Source: JAGVSV01 sp050952845 (lineage in GTDB: Bacteria; Bacillota; Clostridia; Christensenellales; Aristaeellaceae). Taken from it: a DNA stretch of 64,000 nt. The DNA lies in contig JBMNLP010000001.1 of NCBI GenBank assembly GCA_050952845.1, positions 2,170,001-2,234,000 of the forward strand, read 5' to 3'. This document shows, one piece after another, positions 41,320 through 49,589 of this stretch; positions within the stretch are counted from its first letter, which is position 1; every line of letters starts with the position of its first letter. Made by a program: the position numbers and the translations under genes. The notes beneath the pieces are model-generated. The model made no database searches. It saw only the letters and a program-made list of their open reading frames with translations, and was not told the origin of the DNA.

Positions 41320-41654
41320 TACTCATTCTCCTTTAATCCCATAGCCTCGTTCGCAAGCCTGATCGCCATTTCTTTGCTCGTGCAGTCCATGGTGCTCCAG
41401 TGGCATTTTCTGCAAACCACCCAATGTATGTATTCGGGCTTTCGCAAACCTGACAGCAATGCGCTTCTTTTCCTGAGCTCCAGCTTGCCGCCGCATCCGC
41501 ATGGAACAAGGCCGGTTTCGGGGTCGGGTGTGGGCTTCTGCTCCGCGAAGAACTTGTAAGCTTCTCTTACACGTTGCGCGTCTTTTTCTTCGCCACGCCT
41601 GTCAAAAAATAATGCAACTTCAAACAATACGCGTTCGGCTTCCTGCCTGGTCAT
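41319..41654 (-). CDS. Lar-like zinc-ribbon protein
   Basis: 111 residues. Two Cys pairs, VPCGCGGKLELR near residue 50 and WVVCRKCHWSTMDCTSKEMA near 85, with AIRLANEA at the end, match the Lar (restriction alleviation) family layout. In Lar proteins this domain relieves host restriction; here that is only inferred. Start ATG 41654 after GGAGGGAGGGG; an earlier ATG at 41696 would overlap the neighbour by 46 bp. Confidence 0.7.
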   Translation of the reverse strand: MTRQEAERVLFEVALFFDRRGEEKDAQRVREAYKFFAEQKPTPDPETGLVPCGCGGKLELRKRSALLSGLRKPEYIHWVVCRKCHWSTMDCTSKEMAIRLANEAMGLKENE

Positions 41655-41974
41655 GCCTGTGCCCCTCCCTCCATCTGCCTGCCGCACCATGGACAAAACT
41701 TCATATCGTTAAAGATATATTCGTTATAACTTTCTACATACATAAAATCACATGCGTCCCACACTGCATCGGGAATGTTGTTGTGCTTAGTGCAGTATTT
41801 GCATCCTTCCATCCTGTCCCTGGCTTCACGCAGGGCGGCAAGGGCAATCCTGTCAGTTTGCAGCCGTGTCAGTTGGCCATCCGGCAATTGGGCATGCTGC
41901 TCGCCGATTGCTTCCAGGACTTCTATGCCCTCGGATATGCTGGCAATTGCCGCATCAATCTCATCTTTGGTCAT
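41651..41974 (-). CDS. Zinc-binding phage protein, 107 aa
   Basis: Helical N-terminus (KDEIDAAIASISEGIEVLEA), a conserved ALAALREARDRMEGCKYC turn and a C-terminal FCPWCGRQ. The two Cys pairs (CKYC, CPWC) should bind one zinc. The neighbour at 42004 has the same plan, so the two are paralogues. Start ATG 41974; overlaps the next gene by 4 bp. Confidence 0.65.
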   Translation of the reverse strand: MTKDEIDAAIASISEGIEVLEAIGEQHAQLPDGQLTRLQTDRIALAALREARDRMEGCKYCTKHNNIPDAVWDACDFMYVESYNEYIFNDMKFCPWCGRQMEGGAQA

Positions 41975-42003
41975 CCTACGCCTACTCCCTTCCATCACGT
42001 TGT

Positions 42004-42696
42004 TTATGGATCAAACTTTTCTCCACAAGAATCGCATACCAACGGGTTGTCTACGCACGCGCTGCACGGCGGGAAGATGTGACATGTGCAATTTTCTACT
42101 GGCCCGTATTTCAGCTTTCCCTCGTTGCATTTCGGGCATGTGTCTCCTTCTTCGGTTGCCTTTTCTCCGTCTTCGCAGAAAAAATCAAATGCCACTGGAA
42201 AGAGTTTGTGTTTCTTGTGAGTACACTCGCCGAGGTGGTCAATGCCTCCGGCATAATGAACGCAATCCCGGCAATAAGTCACTTGCTTGTAAGTTGACGG
42301 TTCTGTCTCTGGTTGCGCATTTTCGTTGTCTTTGCTTGGTTTTTTATTTGACGGTAACTTGACAGGTACATTTATGTCCTCAGCAAGCCTGCGTCCGCAA
42401 CTTGGGCAGTAGTTATACGGCGTTGGCTCTGGTGGCTTATATAGCCCGATCGTTTCAGTGTCTATTTCTGTGCATGACTTAACGCCTACCATGTCAATGC
42501 CACGGCAATGCCAGCACCCTTCCACCCGTTCCCGCGCTTCAAACAGGGCGGTGAGGGCGGTGTCCAATGCCATTCTGCCCTTGCGATAGTTCGCGCTTTC
42601 TGTGGCATCGGCAAACGGCAGCCCTTCCATATTCACGAAATACTCTTTTTCGTCGGAAAACCATTCAATCGCCCTCTCGATGTCATACTGCATCAT
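42004..42696 (-). CDS. Multi-zinc-ribbon phage protein, 230 aa
   Basis: Same N-terminal plan as the gene at 41651 (ALTALFEARERVEGCWHC, then YCPSCGRRLAEDIN), extended by a linker and three more Cys clusters: YCRDCVHYAGG, TCPKCNEGKLKYG and CSACVDNPLVCDSCGEKFDP. Twelve or more cysteines in pairs. Likely a nucleic-acid or protein adaptor; no enzyme motif seen. Start uncertain among three close ATGs (42705, 42696, 42693). Confidence 0.65.
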   Translation of the reverse strand: MMQYDIERAIEWFSDEKEYFVNMEGLPFADATESANYRKGRMALDTALTALFEARERVEGCWHCRGIDMVGVKSCTEIDTETIGLYKPPEPTPYNYCPSCGRRLAEDINVPVKLPSNKKPSKDNENAQPETEPSTYKQVTYCRDCVHYAGGIDHLGECTHKKHKLFPVAFDFFCEDGEKATEEGDTCPKCNEGKLKYGPVENCTCHIFPPCSACVDNPLVCDSCGEKFDP

Positions 42697-43435
42697 GCTC
42701 TGCATTCTCCTGCATTAACTCAAATTCACACTGCTCACATAGGCCATCGTTGCAGTCTTCGATTTTCCCGCAACGGCAACATTCTGTGATGCGCTCGAAC
42801 GCATAAACGAACACCCACGGATTGCTTTCCCATCCATACCCGCGCTTGGCGTTTATGCTGTCCCACAAATCACGAAACGCATCGCGCGCTTTTCTAAAAC
42901 TGGCCTTATCGTTGCCCTTATAAAATTCGTCTTCGTCCCAAAAAAACGGCGATTCTCTGTTGTGTGGTGCTTTCCAGTAGCTTCTAATTCCTTCTACTCT
43001 GGCATATTCTTCTGTGATGTCTTGCAGCCGTTCCGCGTATACATCCGTCACCCACAGGAATATCCGCGCGGCTTCCCGCGGCATGAATATGCTGGGACGC
43101 CACTTCCAGCCTCCTGCATTTTTCTCCCATGCCTTGCCGTTTTCGCTTGCCTTGTATACATAGCCGGAATTTTCGTCGCCGTTGTCCACATGCTGCCACG
43201 TTTCTTTCACCCACATGGTGTCGCCTGGCTTGTATGGCGCGTAGTCGTCTATACCTGATGCAGGAAACCCTAACCCGCCATCCATCCACTGGCAGTCTTT
43301 CCAGTGCCACATGCCGCCATCATCCATGATGGGCTGCGGTTTCATCACCCTCCGCGTCATGGTCTTACGTCCTTCCATTATCGCCCGTACCATCGGCGTG
43401 CTGAATATGATCGGCTTCATCTTGGCTTTACTCAT
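42683..43435 (-). CDS. ASCH-domain-like phage protein
   Basis: 250 residues. PIIFSTPMVRAIMEGRKTMT followed by RRVMKP, and GDTMWVKETWQHVDNGDENS, are the conserved start and RNA-contact loop of phage ASCH-like proteins; FLWVTDVYAERLQDITEEYA continues the fold. A C-terminal Cys cluster (CCRCGKIEDCNDGLCEQCEF) is added. ASCH domains bind RNA or modified nucleosides. It overlaps the next gene (PAPS reductase-like) by 8 bp, suggesting joint action. Confidence 0.8.
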   Translation of the reverse strand: MSKAKMKPIIFSTPMVRAIMEGRKTMTRRVMKPQPIMDDGGMWHWKDCQWMDGGLGFPASGIDDYAPYKPGDTMWVKETWQHVDNGDENSGYVYKASENGKAWEKNAGGWKWRPSIFMPREAARIFLWVTDVYAERLQDITEEYARVEGIRSYWKAPHNRESPFFWDEDEFYKGNDKASFRKARDAFRDLWDSINAKRGYGWESNPWVFVYAFERITECCRCGKIEDCNDGLCEQCEFELMQENAEHDAV

Positions 43436-44171
43436 GCCATATTCCCTCCGTTAAGAAGCTCATCTGCCTGTCTTCTAAATCAAATCTTTTTTCAAAATCG
43501 TGTACTGTTGTTCCGTCCGGCTTAAATGACACAGGGCTGTCTTTGTCCCATTTTAGCAGCAACTTCCAATACTCTGGATAGTTCTTTCTCAAATGGTATA
43601 ACTGGTTTACACCTTGGTTGTGGCAGAACCAGCAGCCGCCTCTTGTGGCGGTTGTGTATATCGGCGATAGCAGGTCGTTTTCCTTGCACCAGTCATAGCA
43701 CCACTGCTCTGTGATGCCGTGTTCCACCAAGGGTGATCGTTTGTTACCGGTCAATATACCCATGCGTCTTGGTTCGTCTACCGCTATGCCGATGTAGACA
43801 GTGTGTTCTCCATATTTTCTATGTGTTCTGTCCAAAGGAGCAGCCTTTAGCCTGTCATTGCACCACGGGCCTACTAAGTACGGCCATCCATAGCATCTTC
43901 CTTTGTTTTTTCCTTTTTTGAATTTAAAATAAAAGTATTCCTCATAACTCTTTTCAGCCCGCACGCGTTCCACCTCAATTCCAAACATGTCCTTTATAAT
44001 CGCGTCCGCTTTAGCCTTAAACTCCACCATCGGCGGCAGGTCGGCATGGATGGTCGGCGTTGCCATCACTTCCGCGTGGATGATGCGGTCAAGCGGCATC
44101 TTGTGTCGCCGGATCACTTCCAGCATTGCCAGGCTGTCCTTGCCGTAGCTGATGGACGCTATGTATTGCAT
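43428..44171 (-). CDS. PAPS reductase-like PP-loop ATPase
   Basis: 247 residues. The PP-loop IASISYGKDSLAMLEVIRRH at the N-terminus binds ATP; AEVMATPTIHADLPPMVEFK, RCYGWPYLVGPWCNDRLKAA and RGGCWFCHNQGVNQLYHLRK are typical of phage proteins of the PAPS reductase/DndC superfamily. Such enzymes activate a substrate by adenylation; target here may be a nucleotide or RNA, since no sulfate pathway is near. RBS GGGAG at seven bases. Confidence 0.85.
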   Translation of the reverse strand: MQYIASISYGKDSLAMLEVIRRHKMPLDRIIHAEVMATPTIHADLPPMVEFKAKADAIIKDMFGIEVERVRAEKSYEEYFYFKFKKGKNKGRCYGWPYLVGPWCNDRLKAAPLDRTHRKYGEHTVYIGIAVDEPRRMGILTGNKRSPLVEHGITEQWCYDWCKENDLLSPIYTTATRGGCWFCHNQGVNQLYHLRKNYPEYWKLLLKWDKDSPVSFKPDGTTVHDFEKRFDLEDRQMSFLTEGIWHE

Positions 44172-44245
44172 GTGTCGTCTCCCTTACGCATAAACGCCCT
44201 AAATGCCACCCATCCCACCGCCACAATTCCCACCGGCACGATCAC
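44159..44245 (-). CDS. Possible small membrane peptide, 28 aa
   Basis: A frame open from the stop of the upstream gene (44267) carries a clean membrane helix with basic end: IVPVGIVAVGWVAFRAFMRK. The only usual start is a GTG at 44245 and it has no clear ribosome site. It is in the same frame as the upstream gene beyond its TGA, and its stop overlaps the next gene by 13 bp. Confidence 0.3.
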   Translation of the reverse strand: MIVPVGIVAVGWVAFRAFMRKGDDTCNT

Positions 44246-44266
44246 GCCGATGGCGAGGAATAGCGC

Positions 44267-44509
44267 TCACACCAACACCCTCCCGTCTATGTACTCCACA
44301 CGGTGGCTCACCCTGCCGTTTTCGTCCCATTCGACTGTAAAATCCACAACCTCCGGTCCATACGTCGTTACCGCGAACCTATGCCACGCCTCTGCCGTCG
44401 GCGCCAGCTGCCGGTGGTTGCCCGGCATCGGCGGGTTGACCAGCGTGACCAGCGTGTCGCCGATCTGGTACTCGTAACGCTTGCCGCGCTTTATATTTTT
44501 CGTTGTCAT
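44267..44509 (-). CDS. Small phage protein, 80 aa
   Basis: Start ATG 44509 behind GGAG (ten bases). Begins TTKNIKRGKRYEYQIGDTLV and is beta-rich (GPEVVDFTVEWDENGRVSHR). The overlap with the upstream gene is ATGA. No family recognised; small beta-barrel-like protein. Confidence 0.6.
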   Translation of the reverse strand: MTTKNIKRGKRYEYQIGDTLVTLVNPPMPGNHRQLAPTAEAWHRFAVTTYGPEVVDFTVEWDENGRVSHRVEYIDGRVLV

Positions 44510-44775
44510 TGCTCTATTGCTCCTATCTGCATTTGCACTGGTTCTATGTGCGCTTCTCTTGCTAATTGCTGTAATATCCATTCCTGCGGGCAATTAGCCA
44601 CGTATCGTACGATTGTGACGCCACTGATGCGCCCCTGTCGCATGCTGATGATTTTCACAGCGCCTTTGGTTTCCAGCGTTGCATATGCTTTGCGCTTCCG
44701 GTCATTGAATGTACCTGATGGCCATCTGTCCATGCAGGAGATATTCGGCGCTACTTGCTCATAACCATTACGCAT
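44506..44775 (-). CDS. Small phage protein, 89 aa
   Basis: ATG overlaps the end of the RusA gene. KRKAYATLETKGAVKIISMR and GRISGVTIVRYVANCPQEWI suggest a winged-helix-like or beta-alpha fold. No named family. Confidence 0.55.
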   Translation of the reverse strand: MRNGYEQVAPNISCMDRWPSGTFNDRKRKAYATLETKGAVKIISMRQGRISGVTIVRYVANCPQEWILQQLAREAHIEPVQMQIGAIEQ

Positions 44776-45175
44776 TTTGCAGCTGCCTTACACACACGTA
44801 GATGCCTGGAATTACTGCCCAGAACTTTTCCAGAACCAAGCTGGCTACCTGCGCATCGTCCTGCCAGAATCGCAGGCGTGTCATAACGTCCAGCATCAGC
44901 TTAGCCATGTTGTCTAAATCGCCTCTGGTGGTCTTGTACTGCCCGTTCAGCTGCTCCCTGGTTGTTGGGTAGCACCACTTGATAACGGCTTGTAGCGGGC
45001 CTTCCAGTGGCGCTGCTGGCCTGTGCTGTCCAAGGTGTGCGGATAGCTTGGCCCGCGCTGCACGGACGGTATCTGGTTCGTAGAAACGTGGCTTGCCGTT
45101 GACAATGGTCACCTGCTTTTGCTGATGCGTAGCCGTAGGCAGTTTAGCCATGGGCATGAAGAACTCAATCATCAT
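44768..45175 (-). CDS. RusA-family Holliday junction resolvase
   Basis: 135 residues; cuts four-way junctions made during phage recombination or replication. Conserved acidic core TTRGDLDNMAKLMLDVMTRL followed by WQDDAQVASLVLEKFW gives the catalytic Asp residues; start IEFFMPMAKLPTATHQQKQV is family-like. ATG 45175 overlaps the upstream stop; an in-frame ATG three bases later is possible. Confidence 0.88.
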   Translation of the reverse strand: MMIEFFMPMAKLPTATHQQKQVTIVNGKPRFYEPDTVRAARAKLSAHLGQHRPAAPLEGPLQAVIKWCYPTTREQLNGQYKTTRGDLDNMAKLMLDVMTRLRFWQDDAQVASLVLEKFWAVIPGIYVCVRQLQNA

Positions 45176-45365
45176 AGTTTTCCCATTTTTCGCCAATCAA
45201 GTTATTCGCGTATTCATATAGCGCTTCGCGAACATGATAGGCTATGCTCTTTCCTGTTTCCTGGCATATTTCCTCCAGAAATACGACAAACTTACCGGAT
45301 ACTTTTGTTTTCAGCGTGAACAGCCCCTTGATTGCGTTTGGCCCTGTTATTTTTCCGTTATCCAT
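45165..45365 (-). CDS. Ribbon-helix-helix-like protein
   Basis: 66 residues from ATG 45365, behind AGAGGGG. GLFTLKTKVSGKFVVFLEEI followed by CQETGKSIAYHVREALYEYA has strand-helix-helix spacing of small DNA-binding RHH proteins. An ATG at 45419 would add 18 polar residues. The longer open frame upstream runs through the hairpin and dyads and is not coding in my view. It may bind the dyads just upstream. Confidence 0.6.
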   Translation of the reverse strand: MDNGKITGPNAIKGLFTLKTKVSGKFVVFLEEICQETGKSIAYHVREALYEYANNLIGEKWENYDD

Positions 45366-45444
45366 GATGCCCCTCTTTCTTGAAACTTGTTTTGTTTCAG
45401 TTGCGTTTTCCGTCTGCATGTTGTTGGTCTCTTTTGTCACTGTG

Positions 45445-45497
45445 GTGGGGTGCCCTATACGCGCGCCGTAAGGTTCGGCGCGTGTAGGGTCACCCAC
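45445..45497. repeat. Long imperfect hairpin
   Basis: Arms 45445-45468 and 45476-45497 pair over about 20 positions with small bulges; the inner seven (CGCGCCG/CGGCGCG) are perfect and the loop is TAAGGTT. No T-run follows in either direction, so it is not an ordinary terminator. Confidence 0.7.
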
Positions 45498-45552
45498 GTG
45501 ACAACGCATGTGTGCTGGAAGCAATCCGTAAGGATTATAGGATAGTGTTTTC

Positions 45553-45700
45553 TTCCCCGTTGGAAAAAAACATGATTTATGTTTTCTTCCCCATTGGAAG
45601 AAAAACACAGGTTCATGTTTGTTTCCATTTGGAAATATTTACGCCAAAACCGCGCTTGTAGATTTTTCCATCGGGAAGTTTTGACAGTTTCCATCGAATT
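45553..45700. repeat. Cluster of TTCC-N4/5-GGAA dyads
   Basis: Four complete dyads: TTCCCCGTTGGAA (45553), TTCCCCATTGGAA (45587), TTCCATTTGGAA (45623), TTCCATCGGGAA (45666), and a degenerate fifth, TTCCATCGAATT (45689). They lie in the AT-rich non-coding stretch between the helicase-primase stop and the RHH-like gene. Confidence 0.75.
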
Positions 45701-47960
45701 ATTGCTCCTTGCGCTTACGAACAACGGTCGAATCAGCACCTATTCCATTGTTCACTATCATAAAGTCGCCATGTTCTTTTGTGTAATTCTTTACTGTGCG
45801 ATTGCTCACCCCCATGTATTCCGCCAGGTTGGTTGTCGTGACTTCCTTACCATCCATTGCGCAAGCTTCCCAGGCAGTTTCCAGCGCCATTTTGCGTTCG
45901 CGTTTTTTTGCTTCCGGGTCCTTCCTGGCATCCATAGCGCGCTGATGCGGTGGTTTCTCGCCTTCCGGCTCCAGGTCCTTTAACTGCCCGCTTTCGTCTG
46001 CCCTGTGTATTGGATAGTCAAACCACAGGTTGACAGCCTCAAAGCGCGGGTACTCGCGCAGCGTGCCCTCTACACGCCATGCGCTGCGCAGCAGGGCTGC
46101 CTTTTGCGCCGCCTCTACGTCCAGCTTTAGCTGGTTATATTGCGTTGTGGTCAGCGCGCTCTTGGCGTGTTTCATCATCTGGCTGGCTGACAGCTTTTCA
46201 TCTTCGCCGATCTGGTCTTCCAGGTATAGCGGCTCATGCGTCTGAATGGCATTTACGCATGCCTGGCAGCAAGCTCTGTCCTCCAGCTGCTTGATCAGCG
46301 GCCGCGTAAGCTCCAGCTCTGTCAGGTCCAACAGGGCGTCCGGATCGCGCGCAAACACACCGCTGCCGCTTGCCCTGTCCATGCTGCGTTTCTGTCCCTG
46401 ATAGCCCTTGCTGTGATGGTGGCAGTAGATCACCGCGCTGCCCAATTCCGTGCATATCTTGTCGAACTGGTTGGTGAAGTGCGCCATCTGGTCTGCGCTG
46501 TTTTCATCGCCCGTAATCACCTTGTAGATCGGGTCTATGATCACCGCCAGGTACTCTCTTTTGATGGCACGGCGGATCAGCTTGGGCGCTAATTTGTCCA
46601 TAGGCACGGCTTTGCCGCGCAAATTCCATATGTCGATGTTGTGCAAGCCGTCAGTTGGCCATTGCAGTGCCTCGTATACGTCCCGGAACCGATGCAGGCA
46701 ACTGGCACGGTCAAGCTCTAAGTTCACATATAGCACGCGCCCTTGTGCGCAATTCCAGCCCAACCATTGCCGCCCTTCAGCGATGGCAATGCATAAGCTA
46801 ATCAGCATATAGCTCTTTCCGGCCTTGCTGGGGCCTGCCAGCAGCATTTTATGGCCTTGGCGAAGAACGCCATCAATCAACGCAGGGGAAAGGTCGGGCA
46901 GGTTATCCCAAACATTGGCCATCGTTTCCGGTTCCGGCAGATCATCGTTCACACCTTCGATCCAGTCATGCCATTCGTTCCAGCTGGCCTTGCCGATGTT
47001 CGTGTCCACCAGCCACTGCTTGTGTCCGTTGCGCATGACGCCCGGCATTCTGGATAGCCTGGAGGGATTTTTGTTTTGCGTGTCCACTTCCAGTCCGTTC
47101 TTTTTGCATACGTTATAAAGATAGTCCACACGTTTGCGGTATTCGTCATAGTTCAGCGCATCAATGCGCACGATGGCGTGCAGGCTCTTACCGCCGCTGT
47201 GCGTCAGGCATGCGATGGGCAGCTCTAACTTGCGCAGGATGGCGTTTTGCTGGTCAACGGGCATATCGTCGCTTTCTACCAGCGCGTAGCGATACTCGGT
47301 CACATTTTCATTTTTAACGCCTTTTCCATCCAGCGGGTTAAAGCGTATCCACGCGCCTACCTCCGGCTTATAATCGCCCAGTACGCTGCCGATATCGCCC
47401 CCGCAGCCGTTTAACTGCTGGATGAGTTCGCCGGACGTTCGGTCATAGTGCCCCTTGGTGGGGATATACTTGCCATCCTTCTGCCAGCTCTCGGTTACAT
47501 AGCCTACGCTTTCAGCCGCTTCAAACAGCGTTTCCAGGTAGGTCACCAATTGATGCACAGGGTCCCATTCGGTAGGCTCTGTTAGTTCCTCGGCTTCTAC
47601 CCATGCCGCGTCAATAATGCGTAAAGGGTCGCTCTGGCCGATGGTGCTGTCCCAGTCCAGAGCTGTACCGGCTTGGTTGCCTGCTGCTCGTGGGAGTACT
47701 GCGCCCTGTTTCTGCGCCATCTGCACTAGGCTGCCGGCGCTTACCGGCGTATTGCTGCCCTGGAAACTGTCCCATTTACGCACGATTTCCATGATCCCAT
47801 GATATCGGTCCGTGTCACGTGCGCTCCATTCATCCCATACAGCCATGCTTGCGCCGGCATCCTTCAAGGCCATACCCACGGATAACCATGACTGGTAATC
47901 CAGTTGAGCAGGGTCAATGGCGTTCACAACTTCAATCAGTTCCGGTAATGTTTCAATCAT
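45699..47960 (-). CDS. Phage replicative helicase-primase
   Basis: 753 residues. N-terminal PriCT-like domain (LIEVVNAIDPAQLDYQSWLS, ALKDAGASMAVWDEWSA), a primase-like middle with LTHSGGKSLHAIVRIDALNY, and a RecA-type RepA ATPase at about 370-560: Walker A MLLAGPSKAGKSYMLISLCI, Walker B YLAVIIDPIYKVITGDENSA and VIYCHHHSKG. The C-terminus has a helix-turn-helix (TTNLAEYMGVSNRTVKNYTK), unusual for the family and able to bind a nearby origin. ATG lies 15 bp after the SF2 helicase gene. Confidence 0.87.
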   Translation of the reverse strand: MIETLPELIEVVNAIDPAQLDYQSWLSVGMALKDAGASMAVWDEWSARDTDRYHGIMEIVRKWDSFQGSNTPVSAGSLVQMAQKQGAVLPRAAGNQAGTALDWDSTIGQSDPLRIIDAAWVEAEELTEPTEWDPVHQLVTYLETLFEAAESVGYVTESWQKDGKYIPTKGHYDRTSGELIQQLNGCGGDIGSVLGDYKPEVGAWIRFNPLDGKGVKNENVTEYRYALVESDDMPVDQQNAILRKLELPIACLTHSGGKSLHAIVRIDALNYDEYRKRVDYLYNVCKKNGLEVDTQNKNPSRLSRMPGVMRNGHKQWLVDTNIGKASWNEWHDWIEGVNDDLPEPETMANVWDNLPDLSPALIDGVLRQGHKMLLAGPSKAGKSYMLISLCIAIAEGRQWLGWNCAQGRVLYVNLELDRASCLHRFRDVYEALQWPTDGLHNIDIWNLRGKAVPMDKLAPKLIRRAIKREYLAVIIDPIYKVITGDENSADQMAHFTNQFDKICTELGSAVIYCHHHSKGYQGQKRSMDRASGSGVFARDPDALLDLTELELTRPLIKQLEDRACCQACVNAIQTHEPLYLEDQIGEDEKLSASQMMKHAKSALTTTQYNQLKLDVEAAQKAALLRSAWRVEGTLREYPRFEAVNLWFDYPIHRADESGQLKDLEPEGEKPPHQRAMDARKDPEAKKRERKMALETAWEACAMDGKEVTTTNLAEYMGVSNRTVKNYTKEHGDFMIVNNGIGADSTVVRKRKEQ

Positions 47961-47975
47961 GGCATACCTCCTGTG

Positions 47976-49589
47976 TTATCCTGCCCAGCTTGTCTGCGCG
48001 TCTACTGGCGGCAGGTAACTGCTGGGCGTGATGTCGTGCGGTATGCGCCAGCCATTACCAGCGATGCGGTCAATCAGGCGCCTGGCCTGCTCAAACTGCC
48101 ACGTGCCAACGTGCCGGAAACCCTTGCTTTCCAGGTATCGTATTTGCTTGGGCGTGGTCAGTCCGTTCTCTCGGCGTTTGCTTAGCCTGTCCAGCAGCAG
48201 GGTGGCTTTGCCTGCGTTGTCAATTTCGTCAGGGAAGATACCAGCCTTCTCTAACGCTTGTATCTGCTTGGTGCTTGGTGGTCCCATTTCCCATCCAAAG
48301 GCAGGCACATAGCTGCTCAGGTCCTCCGCCTGTATGCTCATTTCAAACTGCAATGGATCAACTAACTTGCGTTTGCGATGGCGCATTTCTTCCAACTTTT
48401 TAGCCAGCGCTTCTTCACGTGCAGCCACTACGTCCTGCATGGCTGTTTCCGCCGCTTCCTCGATGTCAACATCCACGCCGGGCGTTTCTTCAAGGTTCGC
48501 GGTCATCCTGCGCGCTACTTCCTCATTTTCACAGATTAGGCTGGCGGGGTGGCACAGTTCATGCCGGGAAGTCATCCATAAGAAGTCCGGCAGCAGCAGG
48601 TGCTCCTTACCAGGTGCCAGGCGTGTGCCACGCCCAACACATTGCGCGTACAGGCTGCGTATTTTTGTTGGTCGCAGCATGACAATACAGTCTACGTCCG
48701 GCTGGTCGTATCCTTCGGTTAGCAGCATGCTGTTGCATAGCACGTTGTAGCGGTTATCTGCAAAGTCTTGCAGGATATCGGTTCTGTCCTGGCTGTTGCC
48801 GTTCACTTCCGCCGCGCGGAATCCCCGACTGTTTAGAATGTCGCAAAACTTCTTGCTGGTTTTTATCAGCGGCAGGAATGCGATGGTCTTGCGGTCGCTG
48901 CATACCTTCACCATTTCGTCGGCAATGGCTTCCAGGTACGGGTCCAGCGCTGTGCCAAGCTCTCCCGCCTTATAATCGCCCTGGCTCATGCCTACGCCGC
49001 TGATATCAATCCGCAGCGGGATGGTAATCGCCTTGATGCGGCATAAGTACCCATCGCGTATCGCACGCGGCAGGCTGTACTCATACGCCAGGCTGTCAAA
49101 ATAGCTGCCCAGGTTGCGCAAATCGCCTCTGTCGGGGGTCGCTGTAACGCCCAGCACCTTGGCATTGCCAAAGTATTGCAACACTTTTTGATAGCTGTCG
49201 CTGATGGCATGGTGCGCTTCGTCTACGATGATGGTGTCAAAATGGTTAGAATCAAATTGTTCCAGGCGGCTGTCGCGCATCAACGTCTGTACGCTGCCGA
49301 CTACTACGCGATACCAACTGTCCAGGCTCGTTTCCTGCGCCTTTTCTACCGCGCACATCAGCCCTGTGCTCATAGCCAGCTTGTCAGCCGCCTGGTCTAA
49401 TAGTTCTCCTCGGTGAGCCAACACCAGAACGCGCTCTCCCAGGGTAACCTGATCTTCAATCAGCTTGGAAAACACAATGGTCTTACCCGTCCCGGTGGGC
49501 AGGACGAGGAGCGTTTTGCGCGCCCCCCGATCCCATTCCACTTGGATGGCGTCCTTCGCTTCCTGCTGATATGGGCGAAGCGTTACCAT
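47976..49589 (-). CDS. SF2 DEAD/DEAH-type helicase
   Basis: 537 residues. Motif I LVLPTGTGKTIVFSKLIEDQ, motif II TIIVDEAHHAISDSY, motif III VLGVTATPDR, motif VI YAQCVGRGTRLAPGK, all intact. The C-terminal third has coiled segments and two repeats of a short motif (TKQIQALEKAGIF and TPKQIRYLESKGF). Probably unwinds DNA in replication or recombination. ATG shares its A with the stop of the DUF669 gene. Confidence 0.92.
   Translation of the reverse strand: MVTLRPYQQEAKDAIQVEWDRGARKTLLVLPTGTGKTIVFSKLIEDQVTLGERVLVLAHRGELLDQAADKLAMSTGLMCAVEKAQETSLDSWYRVVVGSVQTLMRDSRLEQFDSNHFDTIIVDEAHHAISDSYQKVLQYFGNAKVLGVTATPDRGDLRNLGSYFDSLAYEYSLPRAIRDGYLCRIKAITIPLRIDISGVGMSQGDYKAGELGTALDPYLEAIADEMVKVCSDRKTIAFLPLIKTSKKFCDILNSRGFRAAEVNGNSQDRTDILQDFADNRYNVLCNSMLLTEGYDQPDVDCIVMLRPTKIRSLYAQCVGRGTRLAPGKEHLLLPDFLWMTSRHELCHPASLICENEEVARRMTANLEETPGVDVDIEEAAETAMQDVVAAREEALAKKLEEMRHRKRKLVDPLQFEMSIQAEDLSSYVPAFGWEMGPPSTKQIQALEKAGIFPDEIDNAGKATLLLDRLSKRRENGLTTPKQIRYLESKGFRHVGTWQFEQARRLIDRIAGNGWRIPHDITPSSYLPPVDAQTSWAG

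Noticed and set aside
45366..45608. Long N-terminal extension of the RHH-like gene
   Set aside because: It reads through the hairpin and repeated dyads, giving repetitive low-complexity sequence; non-coding structure explains the region better.
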